64,000 nucleotides of DNA, from positions 4,092,001 through 4,156,000 of the forward strand of contig JACJDG010000003.1 in assembly GCA_016432725.1 (NCBI GenBank). The letters run 5' to 3'. The number at the start of each line of letters is the position of its first letter. Positions within the stretch are counted from its first letter, which is position 1. Below the pieces are notes generated by a model, which saw nothing but the letters and a program-made list of their open reading frames with translations, searched no databases and had not been told where the DNA came from. The position numbers and the translations under genes are program-made. Source of the DNA: Streptomyces sp. DHE7-1 (GTDB lineage Bacteria > Actinomycetota > Actinomycetes > Streptomycetales > Streptomycetaceae). Below are positions 44,787 to 52,693 of this stretch, in pieces.

Positions 44787-45637
44787 CTAGCCCGGCACCG
44801 GCAGGGTCAGCCCCCAGGCCCCCTCCCGCACCGTCCAGGTCCGCCTGCGCACCGGACCCGACACCACCGCGTCCGCCCGGTAGCGGAAGTCCGCCCCGAC
44901 GACCGTCACCGTGCGCCCCGCGGCCAGCAGCGGCGACGGCTCCGCGCCCGGACCCGGCAGCGGCCGCACCTCGACAGCGGCGGTCCCGCCGTCGCCCGCG
45001 GTCACCGACACCGCCTCCACGGGCTGGTCCAGGTCCACGACCGTCTCCCCGTCGACCTCCACCCGCAGCCGGGCCGGACCCGGCGCCGGCACCGCGTCGA
45101 GCCGGGTGGGACGCGGGGCCAGCGTGCGGACCAGCGAGCGGTACCGCGTACGCAGCCAGGGGTGCCCCTCGGGGACGGCCGCCGGCCTCGCGGCGGCCGC
45201 CGCCCGCACCGGCGGGATGCCCAGCGTGCCGAGCACCACCCCGTCGCTGTCGTCGACCAGCAGGTCCAGCCGCCGCTCGACGCCCTCCAGCACGGCCCGC
45301 GCCGCCGCCACCGGACCGGCCGGCACGCCCAGGGACTCCGCCAGCGCCGCCTCCCCGACCGGCACCACGGCCAGCGCGCAGCCGGTCAGCTCCCGGTGCC
45401 GGTGCAGCAGGGTCACCGCGCGCACCAGCGCCCGGTCGTCACCGATGACGACGGGCCGCCGGGAACCCCGTCGGCCGAGTGCCCGGGCGAATTCCTCCGG
45501 GCCCTCCGGCAGACACACCTTGGTGGTCGCACCCGCGCTGAGCACGTCTTTCGCGATCCGTACGGACTCCCCGTCCCCTGCCGGGCCGCCGGATCGATGA
45601 TCACCAGCAGCTGATCGGACGTCGCGAAGGTCGCCAC
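44787..45637 (-). CDS. Diacylglycerol-kinase catalytic-domain protein (one frameshift)
   Basis: About 283 aa after repair of the run 45575-45578. FATSDQLLVIIDPAARQG is the start of the fold. VVIGDDRALVRAVTLLHRHR stands where lipid kinases have the GGDGT loop, and here it reads GDDRA. ALAVVPVGEAALAESLGVPA follows the P-x-G-x-x-N region. The C-terminal beta domain includes RLRVEVDGETVVDLDQP and ends with WGLTLPVPG. The nucleotide-binding glycines are partly replaced, so kinase activity is uncertain. GTG 45637 is the likely start. It diverges from purA. Confidence 0.72.
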
Positions 45638-45679
45638 CTCGGTCCTGCCTCGCTTCCTCGGGTAGCATCTTGGTGCAAG

Positions 45680-45707
45680 AGCCCCTTGCGCTATTGCGCC
45701 AGGGGCT
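45680..45707 (+). promoter_or_regulatory. Stem-loop in the purA leader
   Basis: AGCCCCTTGCGC (45680-45691) pairs with GCGCCAGGGGCT (45696-45707) except one position, loop TATT, then TCGTCT. A TAGCAT just upstream (45663-45668) could be a -10, putting the hairpin at the 5' end of the purA transcript, where it might act as an attenuator or stabiliser. Alternatively it is a terminator of something upstream. The 128 bp from here to the purA start show no other feature. Confidence 0.45.
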
Positions 45708-45834
45708 TCGTCTATTCCGGGGCATCCGGTCCGACGGTCGTGCGACCAAAGGCGGTCGCGGTGGTATGCGGCGGTGCACATTACGCCCACGCCCCCGACC
45801 ATGGACATGCCCCGCCCGGAAGGGGTGTACGCGC

Positions 45835-47118
45835 GTGCCCGCACTTGTGCTGCTCGGTGCTCAGTGGGGTGACGAAGGCAAGGGGAAGGCGACCGACCTG
45901 CTCGGTGGCTCGGTGGACTATGTAGTGCGATACCAGGGCGGCAACAACGCCGGCCACACGGTCGTCGTGGGCGACCAGAAGTATGCACTCCACCTCCTCC
46001 CTTCCGGAATCCTCTCGCCCGGCTGTACGCCGGTCATCGGTAACGGTGTCGTCGTCGACCCGTCGGTCCTGCTCTCCGAGCTGAGCGGTCTGAACGAGCG
46101 TGGCGTCGACACGTCCAAGCTCCTGATCAGCGGTAACGCGCACATCATCACGCCGTACAACGTGACCGTCGACAAGGTGACGGAACGCTTCCTCGGCAAG
46201 CGCAAGATCGGCACCACCGGCCGCGGCATCGGTCCGACCTACTCCGACAAGATCAACCGCGTCGGCATCCGGGTCCAGGACCTGTACGACGAGTCGATCC
46301 TGACCCAGAAGGTCGAGGCGGCGCTCGACGCCAAGAACCAGATCCTCACCAAGCTCTACAACCGCCGCGCGATCGCCGCGGGCCAGGTGGTCGAGGAGCT
46401 GCTGGGCTACGCCGAGCAGATCGAGCCGTACGTCGCCGACACCGTCCTGGTCCTCAACCAGGCGCTGGAGGACGACAAGGTGGTCCTCTTCGAGGGCGGC
46501 CAGGGCACGCTGCTGGACATCGACCACGGCACGTACCCGTTCGTCACCTCGTCGAACCCGACCGCGGGCGGTGCCTGCACGGGTGCCGGCGTCGGCCCGA
46601 CGAAGATCAGCCGCGTGATCGGCATCCTCAAGGCCTACACGACCCGTGTCGGCGCCGGCCCGTTCCCGACGGAGCTCTTCGACGAGGACGGCGAGGCGCT
46701 GCGCCGCATCGGCGGCGAGCGGGGCGTGACCACCGGCCGCGACCGCCGCTGCGGCTGGTTCGACGCGGTCATCGCCCGCTACGCGACCCGGGTCAACGGC
46801 CTGACCGACTTCTTCCTCACCAAGCTGGACGTGCTCACCGGCTGGGAGGAGATCCCGGTCTGCGTGGCCTACGAGATCGACGGCAAGCGGGTCGAGGAGC
46901 TGCCCTACTCGCAGACCGACTTCCACCACGCGAAGCCGGTCTACGAGACCCTGCCGGGCTGGTCCGAGGACATCACCAAGGCGAAGTCCTTCTCCGACCT
47001 GCCGAAGAACGCCCAGAACTACGTCAAGGCGCTGGAGGAGATGTCCGGCGCCCCGATCTCCGCGATCGGCGTGGGCCCGGGCCGGACCGAGACGATCGAG
47101 ATCAACTCGTTCCTGTAG
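45835..47118 (+). CDS. purA: Adenylosuccinate synthetase
   Basis: 427 aa, the family length. It joins IMP and aspartate using GTP on the way to AMP. MPALVLLGAQWGDEGKGKAT holds the GTP/Mg loop, VVRYQGGNNAGHTVVVGDQK the IMP site, GTTGRGIGPTYSDKINR and FEGGQGTLLDIDHGTYPFVT the catalytic segments, and FFLTKLDVLTGWEEIPVCVA the guanine site. GTG 45835 has GGAAGGGG upstream. The gene is free of frameshifts. Confidence 0.98.
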   Translation: MPALVLLGAQWGDEGKGKATDLLGGSVDYVVRYQGGNNAGHTVVVGDQKYALHLLPSGILSPGCTPVIGNGVVVDPSVLLSELSGLNERGVDTSKLLISGNAHIITPYNVTVDKVTERFLGKRKIGTTGRGIGPTYSDKINRVGIRVQDLYDESILTQKVEAALDAKNQILTKLYNRRAIAAGQVVEELLGYAEQIEPYVADTVLVLNQALEDDKVVLFEGGQGTLLDIDHGTYPFVTSSNPTAGGACTGAGVGPTKISRVIGILKAYTTRVGAGPFPTELFDEDGEALRRIGGERGVTTGRDRRCGWFDAVIARYATRVNGLTDFFLTKLDVLTGWEEIPVCVAYEIDGKRVEELPYSQTDFHHAKPVYETLPGWSEDITKAKSFSDLPKNAQNYVKALEEMSGAPISAIGVGPGRTETIEINSFL

Positions 47119-47152
47119 CGGCCGCGGGCTGCACCGCCCGTGGAACCGTCGC

Positions 47153-47198
47153 GACCGCCCGCCGGCGGCACCCTTCGGGGTGCGGCCGGCGGGCGGTC
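47153..47198 (+). terminator. Terminator of purA
   Basis: A 21-bp stem with one mismatch (arms 47153-47173 and 47178-47198) closed by TTCG, 35 nt after the stop. Confidence 0.92.
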
Positions 47199-47315
47199 CG
47201 CTTTCAGTGATCCAGAGCCCATTCCCGGGGTCCGCCGGTACGCCGCCGACGGCCCGGCGGACCCCGCTGGTACTGCTGCTCCTTGCGTATTCAACTGACC
47301 AAGGGGGACAGGAAC

Positions 47316-48280
47316 ATGGAGGCATGGGCTCGGGCCCTGGGCGGGCTGTGCGAAGGCCCGGGGCGGCCGCCCCGGGGCGTCGTACGGGATCTGGGCGACG
47401 TCCGGGTGGCATCCGTGGGTGGGGGCGCCGTGGCGGTGCGGGGGACGGGCGCGAGCCCGGCTGGCATCTCCTGCTGGTGCGGCACGGGGACCTGGTGCTG
47501 GAGCAGGAGGGGCGGACGCTGCGGGCCGGACCGGGCGGGAGCGTGCTGCTCGACTCGGCGCTGCCCTACCGGCTGCGGCTGGCCGGCGACTCCGCCGGCG
47601 TGGTCAGCGCCCACCTGGGAGGGCGGCCGAGGGCCCACGGCCGGCTGCGGACCAGGCAACTGGGCGCGCGGCCCGACCTGGCCGTGCTGGTGGCAGGTCT
47701 GCTCGCCGGGCTGGCGGGCGAGCGGGCGCCGCACCGCCCCGGCGACGAGCAGCGGCTCGGCGCCGTGGTGTCCGACCTGGTCGCGCTGCTGCTCGACGAG
47801 GAGGACCCCGGGGACTCGGCGCTGCTGCCGCGCATCCAGGCCTACATCGTGCGGCACCTCCCGGACGGCGGGCTCACCCCGGACCGGGTCGCCGCCGCGC
47901 ACCACATCTCCACCCGCTACCTGCACCGGCTCTTCCAGCGGCAGGGCCTCACCGTCGCGTCCTGGATCAAGACGCAGCGCCTGGAGCGGTGCCGGCGCGA
48001 CCTGCACGACCCCGGACTGAGCCGTCTGCCCGTCCATGTCATCGGCGCGCGCTGGGGTTTCGCCCAGGCGGCCGACTTCAGCCGGGCGTTCCGGGCCGCG
48101 TACGGGACCACGCCGACGTGCTTCCGCGCGGGTGTGCACGGGGCCCGTGGGCGTTGCGTGCCAAGGGACTGTGCGCGCAGCGCCAACGACGTGCGCGTAC
48201 CGGCACAGCAGACTCGTGGACAGGACGAGGCACGGAGGATCGTGCCCGTCCCCGTACACATGGGGGAGCTGTATGCCTGA
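47316..48280 (+). CDS. AraC-family regulator (one frameshift, 3' end uncertain)
   Basis: About 321 aa after repair of the G run 47440-47444. The N-terminal cupin-like part is of the AraC-binding-domain-like type (HLLLVRHGDLVLEQEGRTLR; GSVLLDSALPYRLRLAGDSA). The two HTH motifs are LTPDRVAAAHHISTRYLHRL and VHVIGARWGFAQAADFSRAF followed by RAAYGTTPTCFRAG. AraC proteins normally stop about 15 residues later. Here 45 more residues follow and a hairpin-like repeat (about 48219-48250) lies inside that tail, so another base error near 48130 is possible. As written the stop overlaps the next small gene by 8 nt. Confidence 0.82.
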
Positions 48281-48422
48281 GAACGTGGACCACCCGCCCG
48301 TCGAACCGCGCGGGGGCGCGGGGCTGTTCGACGTCGACCCGGACCAGTCCGGCGTGAGCCAGGACCCGAACGTCGTCGTCACGGGCGACATCGACGCCCT
48401 GCCCGAGAACGGGGCGGTGTGA
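48273..48422 (+). CDS. 49-aa acidic protein coupled to the CHAP hydrolase gene
   Basis: MPENVDHPPVEPRGGAGLFD then VDPDQSGVSQDPNVVVTGDI ending DALPENGAV. It is strongly acidic, with no signal peptide, no membrane helix and no Cys. GGGGGAG sits 4-10 nt before the ATG and the stop is 1 nt before the ATG of the peptidoglycan hydrolase gene, so both are translated together. I do not recognise the family. An inhibitor, chaperone or targeting partner of the hydrolase is plausible but unproven. Confidence 0.65.
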   Translation: MPENVDHPPVEPRGGAGLFDVDPDQSGVSQDPNVVVTGDIDALPENGAV

Positions 48423-48423
48423 C

Positions 48424-49428
48424 ATGGGGTCCGTAGCGGGGATGCTCGCGCAGATGCGCGCACTGCTGGGCACGGCGGAGTACCCGCCCGGCTCGAACCA
48501 CAACAAGGTCACCGAGTGGTACGGCTTCAACGACGCCTGGTGCGACATGACCGTCAGCTACGCCGCCGCCCACTCGGACAACCTGGGCGCGGTCGGCGGC
48601 GGCAAGAAGTTCGCGTACACGGTCGCCCACGCGAGCTGGTTCCAGTCGGTCGGCCGCTGGCACTACGGCATCGGCGGCATCACCGCCGGTGACATCGTCT
48701 TCTTCGACTGGAGCGGCGCCCGGTCGATCGGCGCGATCGACCACGTGGGTGTCGTCGAGGCGGTGCACTCCAACGGCACCATCACCACCATCGAGGGCAA
48801 CACCAGCGACCAGTGCATGCGGCGGCTGCGCAACGCCGCCACCATCGTCGGCTACGGCCGCCCCGGCTACGGCGACGCCGACCCGCTGCCGGCCTCGGAC
48901 GGCATCCTGCGCAAGGGCTCCACGGGGCCCGCGGTGAAGACGCTCCAGCAGAACCTCAACACCGTCATGGGCGCGGGGCTGGACGTCGACGGCGACTTCG
49001 GGCCGGCCACCGACAAGGCGGTACGCGCCTTCCAGACGAAGTACGGCCTGGAGTCCGACGGCGAGTACGGCCCGGCCTCGGCGGCGATGATGGCCTCCGC
49101 CCTGAAGGGCGGCACCAGGCCCCAGCCGCCCGCCCCGCGGCCGCCGTCCTCCGGGAAGCTCTCGGTCGACGGGCAGTTCGGGCCGGCGACGTGCGCCGCG
49201 ATGCAGCGCGCGCTCAACCAGCACGGGGCGAAGCTGTCCGTGGACGGCGCCTTCGGGCCGCAGACCAAGAAGGCGCTGCAGAGCTACCTGGGGGTGACCG
49301 CGGACGGAGCGGTCGGCCCGAACACCGTCAAGGCCCTGCAGAAGAAGGTCGGCTCCGGTGTCGACGGCGACTGGGGTCCGGACACCACCCGGCACCTCCA
49401 GCAGGCGCTGAACGCCGGCACCTTCTGA
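48424..49428 (+). CDS. CHAP-domain peptidoglycan hydrolase with three PG-binding repeats
   Basis: 334 aa. The CHAP amidase/endopeptidase domain (about residues 1-145) has the catalytic Cys in FNDAWCDMTVSYAAAHSD and His in GAIDHVGVVEAVHSNGTITT, with TIEGNTSDQ completing the site. Three peptidoglycan-binding type 1 units follow: LRKGSTGPAVKTLQQNLN; LSVDGQFGPATCAAMQRALN; LSVDGAFGPQTKKALQSYLG with a terminal half unit GVDGDWGPDTTRHLQQALN. No signal peptide is present, so release would need lysis, a holin-like partner or a specialised secretion route. It resembles phage endolysins but no phage gene is near. Confidence 0.9.
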   Translation: MGSVAGMLAQMRALLGTAEYPPGSNHNKVTEWYGFNDAWCDMTVSYAAAHSDNLGAVGGGKKFAYTVAHASWFQSVGRWHYGIGGITAGDIVFFDWSGARSIGAIDHVGVVEAVHSNGTITTIEGNTSDQCMRRLRNAATIVGYGRPGYGDADPLPASDGILRKGSTGPAVKTLQQNLNTVMGAGLDVDGDFGPATDKAVRAFQTKYGLESDGEYGPASAAMMASALKGGTRPQPPAPRPPSSGKLSVDGQFGPATCAAMQRALNQHGAKLSVDGAFGPQTKKALQSYLGVTADGAVGPNTVKALQKKVGSGVDGDWGPDTTRHLQQALNAGTF

Positions 49429-49453
49429 CCCGGGGTACGCGCAGATCCGCGTG

Positions 49454-49484
49454 AGAGGGAGGGAGCCCCGGGCTCCCTCCCTCT
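49454..49484. terminator. Bidirectional terminator
   Basis: Perfect 14-bp stem AGAGGGAGGGAGCC / GGCTCCCTCCCTCT with a CCG loop, between the CHAP gene and the convergent gene that ends at 49520. Confidence 0.9.
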
Positions 49485-49519
49485 CCGTGTGCCGGGGCCC
49501 GGCCTCCGGGCGTCCCGGC

Positions 49520-50168
49520 TCAGCTGAACACGATCATCGAGCCCTGGGCCAGGGACCGGGTCGCCGCCGCGTGCAGGCCGAGCCACACATGCCGCTCCCG
49601 GGCGAACGGGCTGGGGTCGAACGGCGCGGGGACGGCCCGCTCCTCCAGCTCCGTGGGGGCGGCGGGGGATCCGGCGCCGCCGGGGGTTGGCCGGGTCGAT
49701 GCCGATCGACGGCGCCACGTGCTCCAGTTCGCGCAGCAGGCTCTGCGAGGAACCCAAGGGGCCGCCGCCGGCGAGGAGTTCGTCGTTGGACAGCGGGTGC
49801 GGGAAGTCGACGGGGACGTACGCGCCCGCGTGGTCGTAGTGCCAGACCAGATGGGACTGCTGGGCCGTCGACTCGAACATCTCCAGCAACTGCTCGTAGT
49901 CGCCGCCGAGTTCGTCCACCGGCGTCACCGGCAGCCCGCAGACCTGGAGCAGGTATGCCCGGCGCAGGAAGTGCAGCGCGTCGTAGTCGAAGCCGGCCAC
50001 CGGGGCGACCTCACCGGACAGGCCCGGCATGTACTGGTACACCGGCACCGGCGGGAGCCCGGCCGCGGCCAGCGCGTCGTTGTAGTGCGCGAGTTCCTCG
50101 GCGAACGGGTTGTCCGGGGTGTGGCACAACACGTCCACGAGCGGTACCAGCCACAGGTCACAGGCCAA
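49520..50168 (-). CDS. Conserved hypothetical protein (two frameshifts)
   Basis: About 216 aa after adding one base at each of the runs 49682-49686 and 49664-49668, which joins the main frame to the C-terminus ELEERAVPAPFDPSPFARER, HVWLGLHAAATRSLAQGSMI. Upstream segments are ACDLWLVPLVDVLCHTPDNP, YNDALAAAGLPPVPVYQYMP and HLVWHYDHAGAYVPVDFPHP. It is soluble and rich in aromatic residues. I do not recognise the domain. TTG 50168 with GAGGAG upstream is preferred; GTG 50207 is the longer choice. The following GntR gene ends 141 bp upstream on the same strand. Confidence 0.65.
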
Positions 50169-50308
50169 AGAGAGCTCCTCGCATCGGCGGGCGCGCGTCT
50201 CGCGCACGGCAGCAAGTGGTCAGGGAAGGGTAGTCGGTACGGGGCCGGCACAGCCCCTGTCGTGCGGGTCCCATACCCAGAGCTCACCGTGGAGCCTCCG
50301 CGTCCGCC

Positions 50309-51001
50309 TCATTCCGGCGGCAGCCGTTCCAGCAGGGCCAGCGAGTGGGCGTTGGCGGCGGCGACGATCTCCTGGGCGGCCCCGGCCTCCCGGCGGGCCA
50401 GCGCGTCGACGAGTTCGGTGTGCCCGGCCCACAGCCGGCCGCGGACGTCCGGCAGCCGGCGCAGGTGCTGCACCGCGCACACCCAGGACTGCACGCGCAG
50501 CCGGTGCAGGAAGTCGGCGAGGTAGGGGTTGCCGAACAGTCCGCTCAGCTCGCGCCAGAAGCGCAGGTCGTAGCCGATCAGCACGCTGAGGTCGCCGGCC
50601 GCGGCGGCCCGCTGCGCCTCCTCGCCGCGCCGGCGCACGGCGGCGAGGGCCGCCACCGTCCGCGGGCTGTCCATGTCGGCGAAGGCCGGGTGGTCGACGG
50701 TCAGCGCCCGGAACATCCCGTCGGTGACCAGGCCGCGGGCCTCGAGCATGCTGCGGTAGTCGGTGAGGGAGTAGTCGGGGACCCGGAAGCCCCGGTGCTG
50801 GTCGGCCTCCAGGATGCCCTGCGCGGACAGGTCGACCAGTGCCTCGCGGACCGGTGTCGCCGAGACGCCGTACTGCTCGGCGATCTCCTTGACGGTGAAC
50901 GCCCGGCCCGGAGTGAGACGGCCCGCCAGCACCTCGTCGCGCAGCGCGTCCGCGATCTGCTGGCGCAGGGTGCTGCGCGTCACGGAGCCGTTGCCGGGCA
51001 T
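50309..51001 (-). CDS. GntR-family regulator, FadR subfamily
   Basis: 230 aa. The N-terminal winged HTH is SVTRSTLRQQIADALRDEVL, GRAFTVKEIAEQYGVSATPV, REALVDLSAQGILEADQHRG. The C-terminal all-helical FCD ligand domain has LEARGLVTDGMFRALT, IGYDLRFWRELSGLFGNPYL and HTELVDALARREAGAAQEIV, with Asp/His residues placed as in metal-binding FCD domains. It lies 112 bp upstream, on the same strand, of nothing obvious, but its 5' side faces the class III aminotransferase 3' end. An organic-acid or amino-acid effector would fit. Confidence 0.9.
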   Translation of the reverse strand: MPGNGSVTRSTLRQQIADALRDEVLAGRLTPGRAFTVKEIAEQYGVSATPVREALVDLSAQGILEADQHRGFRVPDYSLTDYRSMLEARGLVTDGMFRALTVDHPAFADMDSPRTVAALAAVRRRGEEAQRAAAAGDLSVLIGYDLRFWRELSGLFGNPYLADFLHRLRVQSWVCAVQHLRRLPDVRGRLWAGHTELVDALARREAGAAQEIVAAANAHSLALLERLPPE

Positions 51002-51112
51002 CGTCGGGGCCTCTCTTCACGCGTACGGGTGAGGTACTCGCACGCACTCGTCATTCTTTACGAGCACGTCACCTTACGCGTTCGAATCGCCCCGGCGGCA
51101 GCCGTCAAGTGC

Positions 51113-52467
51113 CTACTCGGTGTACTCGTCGGCCGTGCTCAGCGCCGTGTCCAGGGCCGCCAGGCCCTCCTTCAGCTCGGCCTCCGTCACGTTGCACGGC
51201 GGCACCACGTGGGTGCGGTTCATGTTCACGAAGGGCCACAGGCCGTTCCGCTTGGCGGCGGCCGCGAAGGCGGCCATGGGGGCGTTCGCCTCGCCGGCCG
51301 CGTTGTACGGCACCAGCGGCTCGCGGGTCTCCCGGTTCTTCACCAGGTCCAGCGCCCAGAACATGCCGGTGCCGCGGACCTCGCCCACGCTCGGGTGCCG
51401 CGCGGCCAGCTCGGCCAGGGCCGGTCCGACCACGCTCTCGCCGAGCCGCTTCGCGTTCTCGACCACGCCCTCCTCCGCCATCACGCCGAGCGTGGCGACG
51501 GCGGCGGCGCAGGCCAGCGGATGCCCGGAGTAGGTGAGGCCACCCGGGTAGGGCCGCTTGCCGAAGGTCTCGGCGATCTCCGCGGAGATGGCGACGCCGC
51601 CGAGCGGCACGTAACCGGAGTTCACGCCCTTGGCGAAGGTCATCAGGTCCGGCACCACCCCGAACAGGTCGGCCGCGAACCACTCGCCGGTCCGCCCGAA
51701 ACCGGCCATGACCTCGTCCAGCACGAAGACGATCCCGTACCTGTCGCACAGCTCGCGGACGCCGGCCAGGTAACCGGGCGGCGGCAGCATGATCCCGGCG
51801 GTGCCGGGGACCGTCTCCAGGACGATCGCGGCGATCGTGCCCGGCCCCTCGAAGGCGATCGTCGTCTCCAGGTGCTCCAGGGCCCGCGCGGTCTCCTGCT
51901 CCTCGGTCTCCGCGTAGAAGCGGGAGCGGTACAGGAACGGCGCCCAGAAGTGGACGACACCGGCGCTGCCGCTGTCGGACGGCCAGCGGCGCGGGTCACC
52001 GGTGAGGTTCACCGCCTGCTGGGTGCCGCCGTGGTACGAGCGGTACGCCGAGAGCACCTTCGGGCGGCCCGTGTGCAGCCGGGCCATGCGCACCGCGTGC
52101 TCGACGGCGTCCGCGCCGCCGTTGGTGAAGAAGATCTTGTCCAGGTCGCCGGGGGTCCGTTCGGCGATCAGCCGGGCCGCCTCCGAGCGGGCCTCGATCG
52201 CGAAGGCGGGCGCGAAGGTCGTCATCCTCGCCGCCTGCTCCTGTATCGCGGCGACGACCTTGGGGTGCTGGTAGCCGATGTTGGTGTAGACGAGCCCGCT
52301 GGTGAAGTCCAGGTACCGCTTGCCGTCGTAGTCCCAGAAGTACGACCCTCGGCGCCGGCCACGGCGAGCGGGTCGATGAGGTCCTGCGCGGACCAGGAGT
52401 GGAAGACGTGCGCGCGGTCCGCGGCCTTCACTGCGGCACCGGCTTCGGGATTGGGCTGAGGGGTCAT
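51113..52467 (-). CDS. Class III PLP aminotransferase (omega/GABA-type) (one frameshift)
   Basis: About 451 aa after repair of the run 52346-52348. MTPQPNPEAGAAVKAADRAH, VFHSWSAQDLIDPLAVAGAE start the protein. KIFFTNGGADAVEHAVRMAR is the cofactor-phosphate loop, IVFVLDEVMAGFGRTGEWFA carries the PLP Asp, PDLMTFAKGVNSGYVPLGGV the Schiff-base Lys, and EVRGTGMFWALDLVKNRETR the carboxylate Arg region. Relatives use beta-alanine, GABA, taurine or pyruvate pairs. The substrate is not predictable. The GntR regulator lies just downstream on the same strand and may control it. Confidence 0.9.
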
Positions 52468-52693
52468 GCGGCCGAGGGTAGAGGGCCCCGCCGCGGTCGC
52501 GACATCGGCGTCCTGTTCCCTGGCCGGGTGCTTTTCACGACATGTTGTCGACGTGCGCCGGGCGGGCGCCCCGCGCGGCAGGGGGCGCCCGGGCGGGCTG
52601 TTACCGAACCGTGGACGCACGCCCGCGCGGCTCCCGGCACGCCCGCATTATTCTCGGTCCGTTGCAGACCTATGGGGGGAAGGCGGCGCGGGG

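Noticed and set aside
44728..45448. Long C-terminal extension of the MarR/GbsR-type regulator
   Set aside because: The run-on is Pro/Arg-rich antisense of the lipid-kinase-like gene; one missing C before 44725 gives a natural stop.
45670..45834. N-terminal extension of PurA by 55 codons
   Set aside because: The extension covers the leader hairpin and has no similarity to PurA; GTG 45835 gives the canonical start with a good ribosome site.
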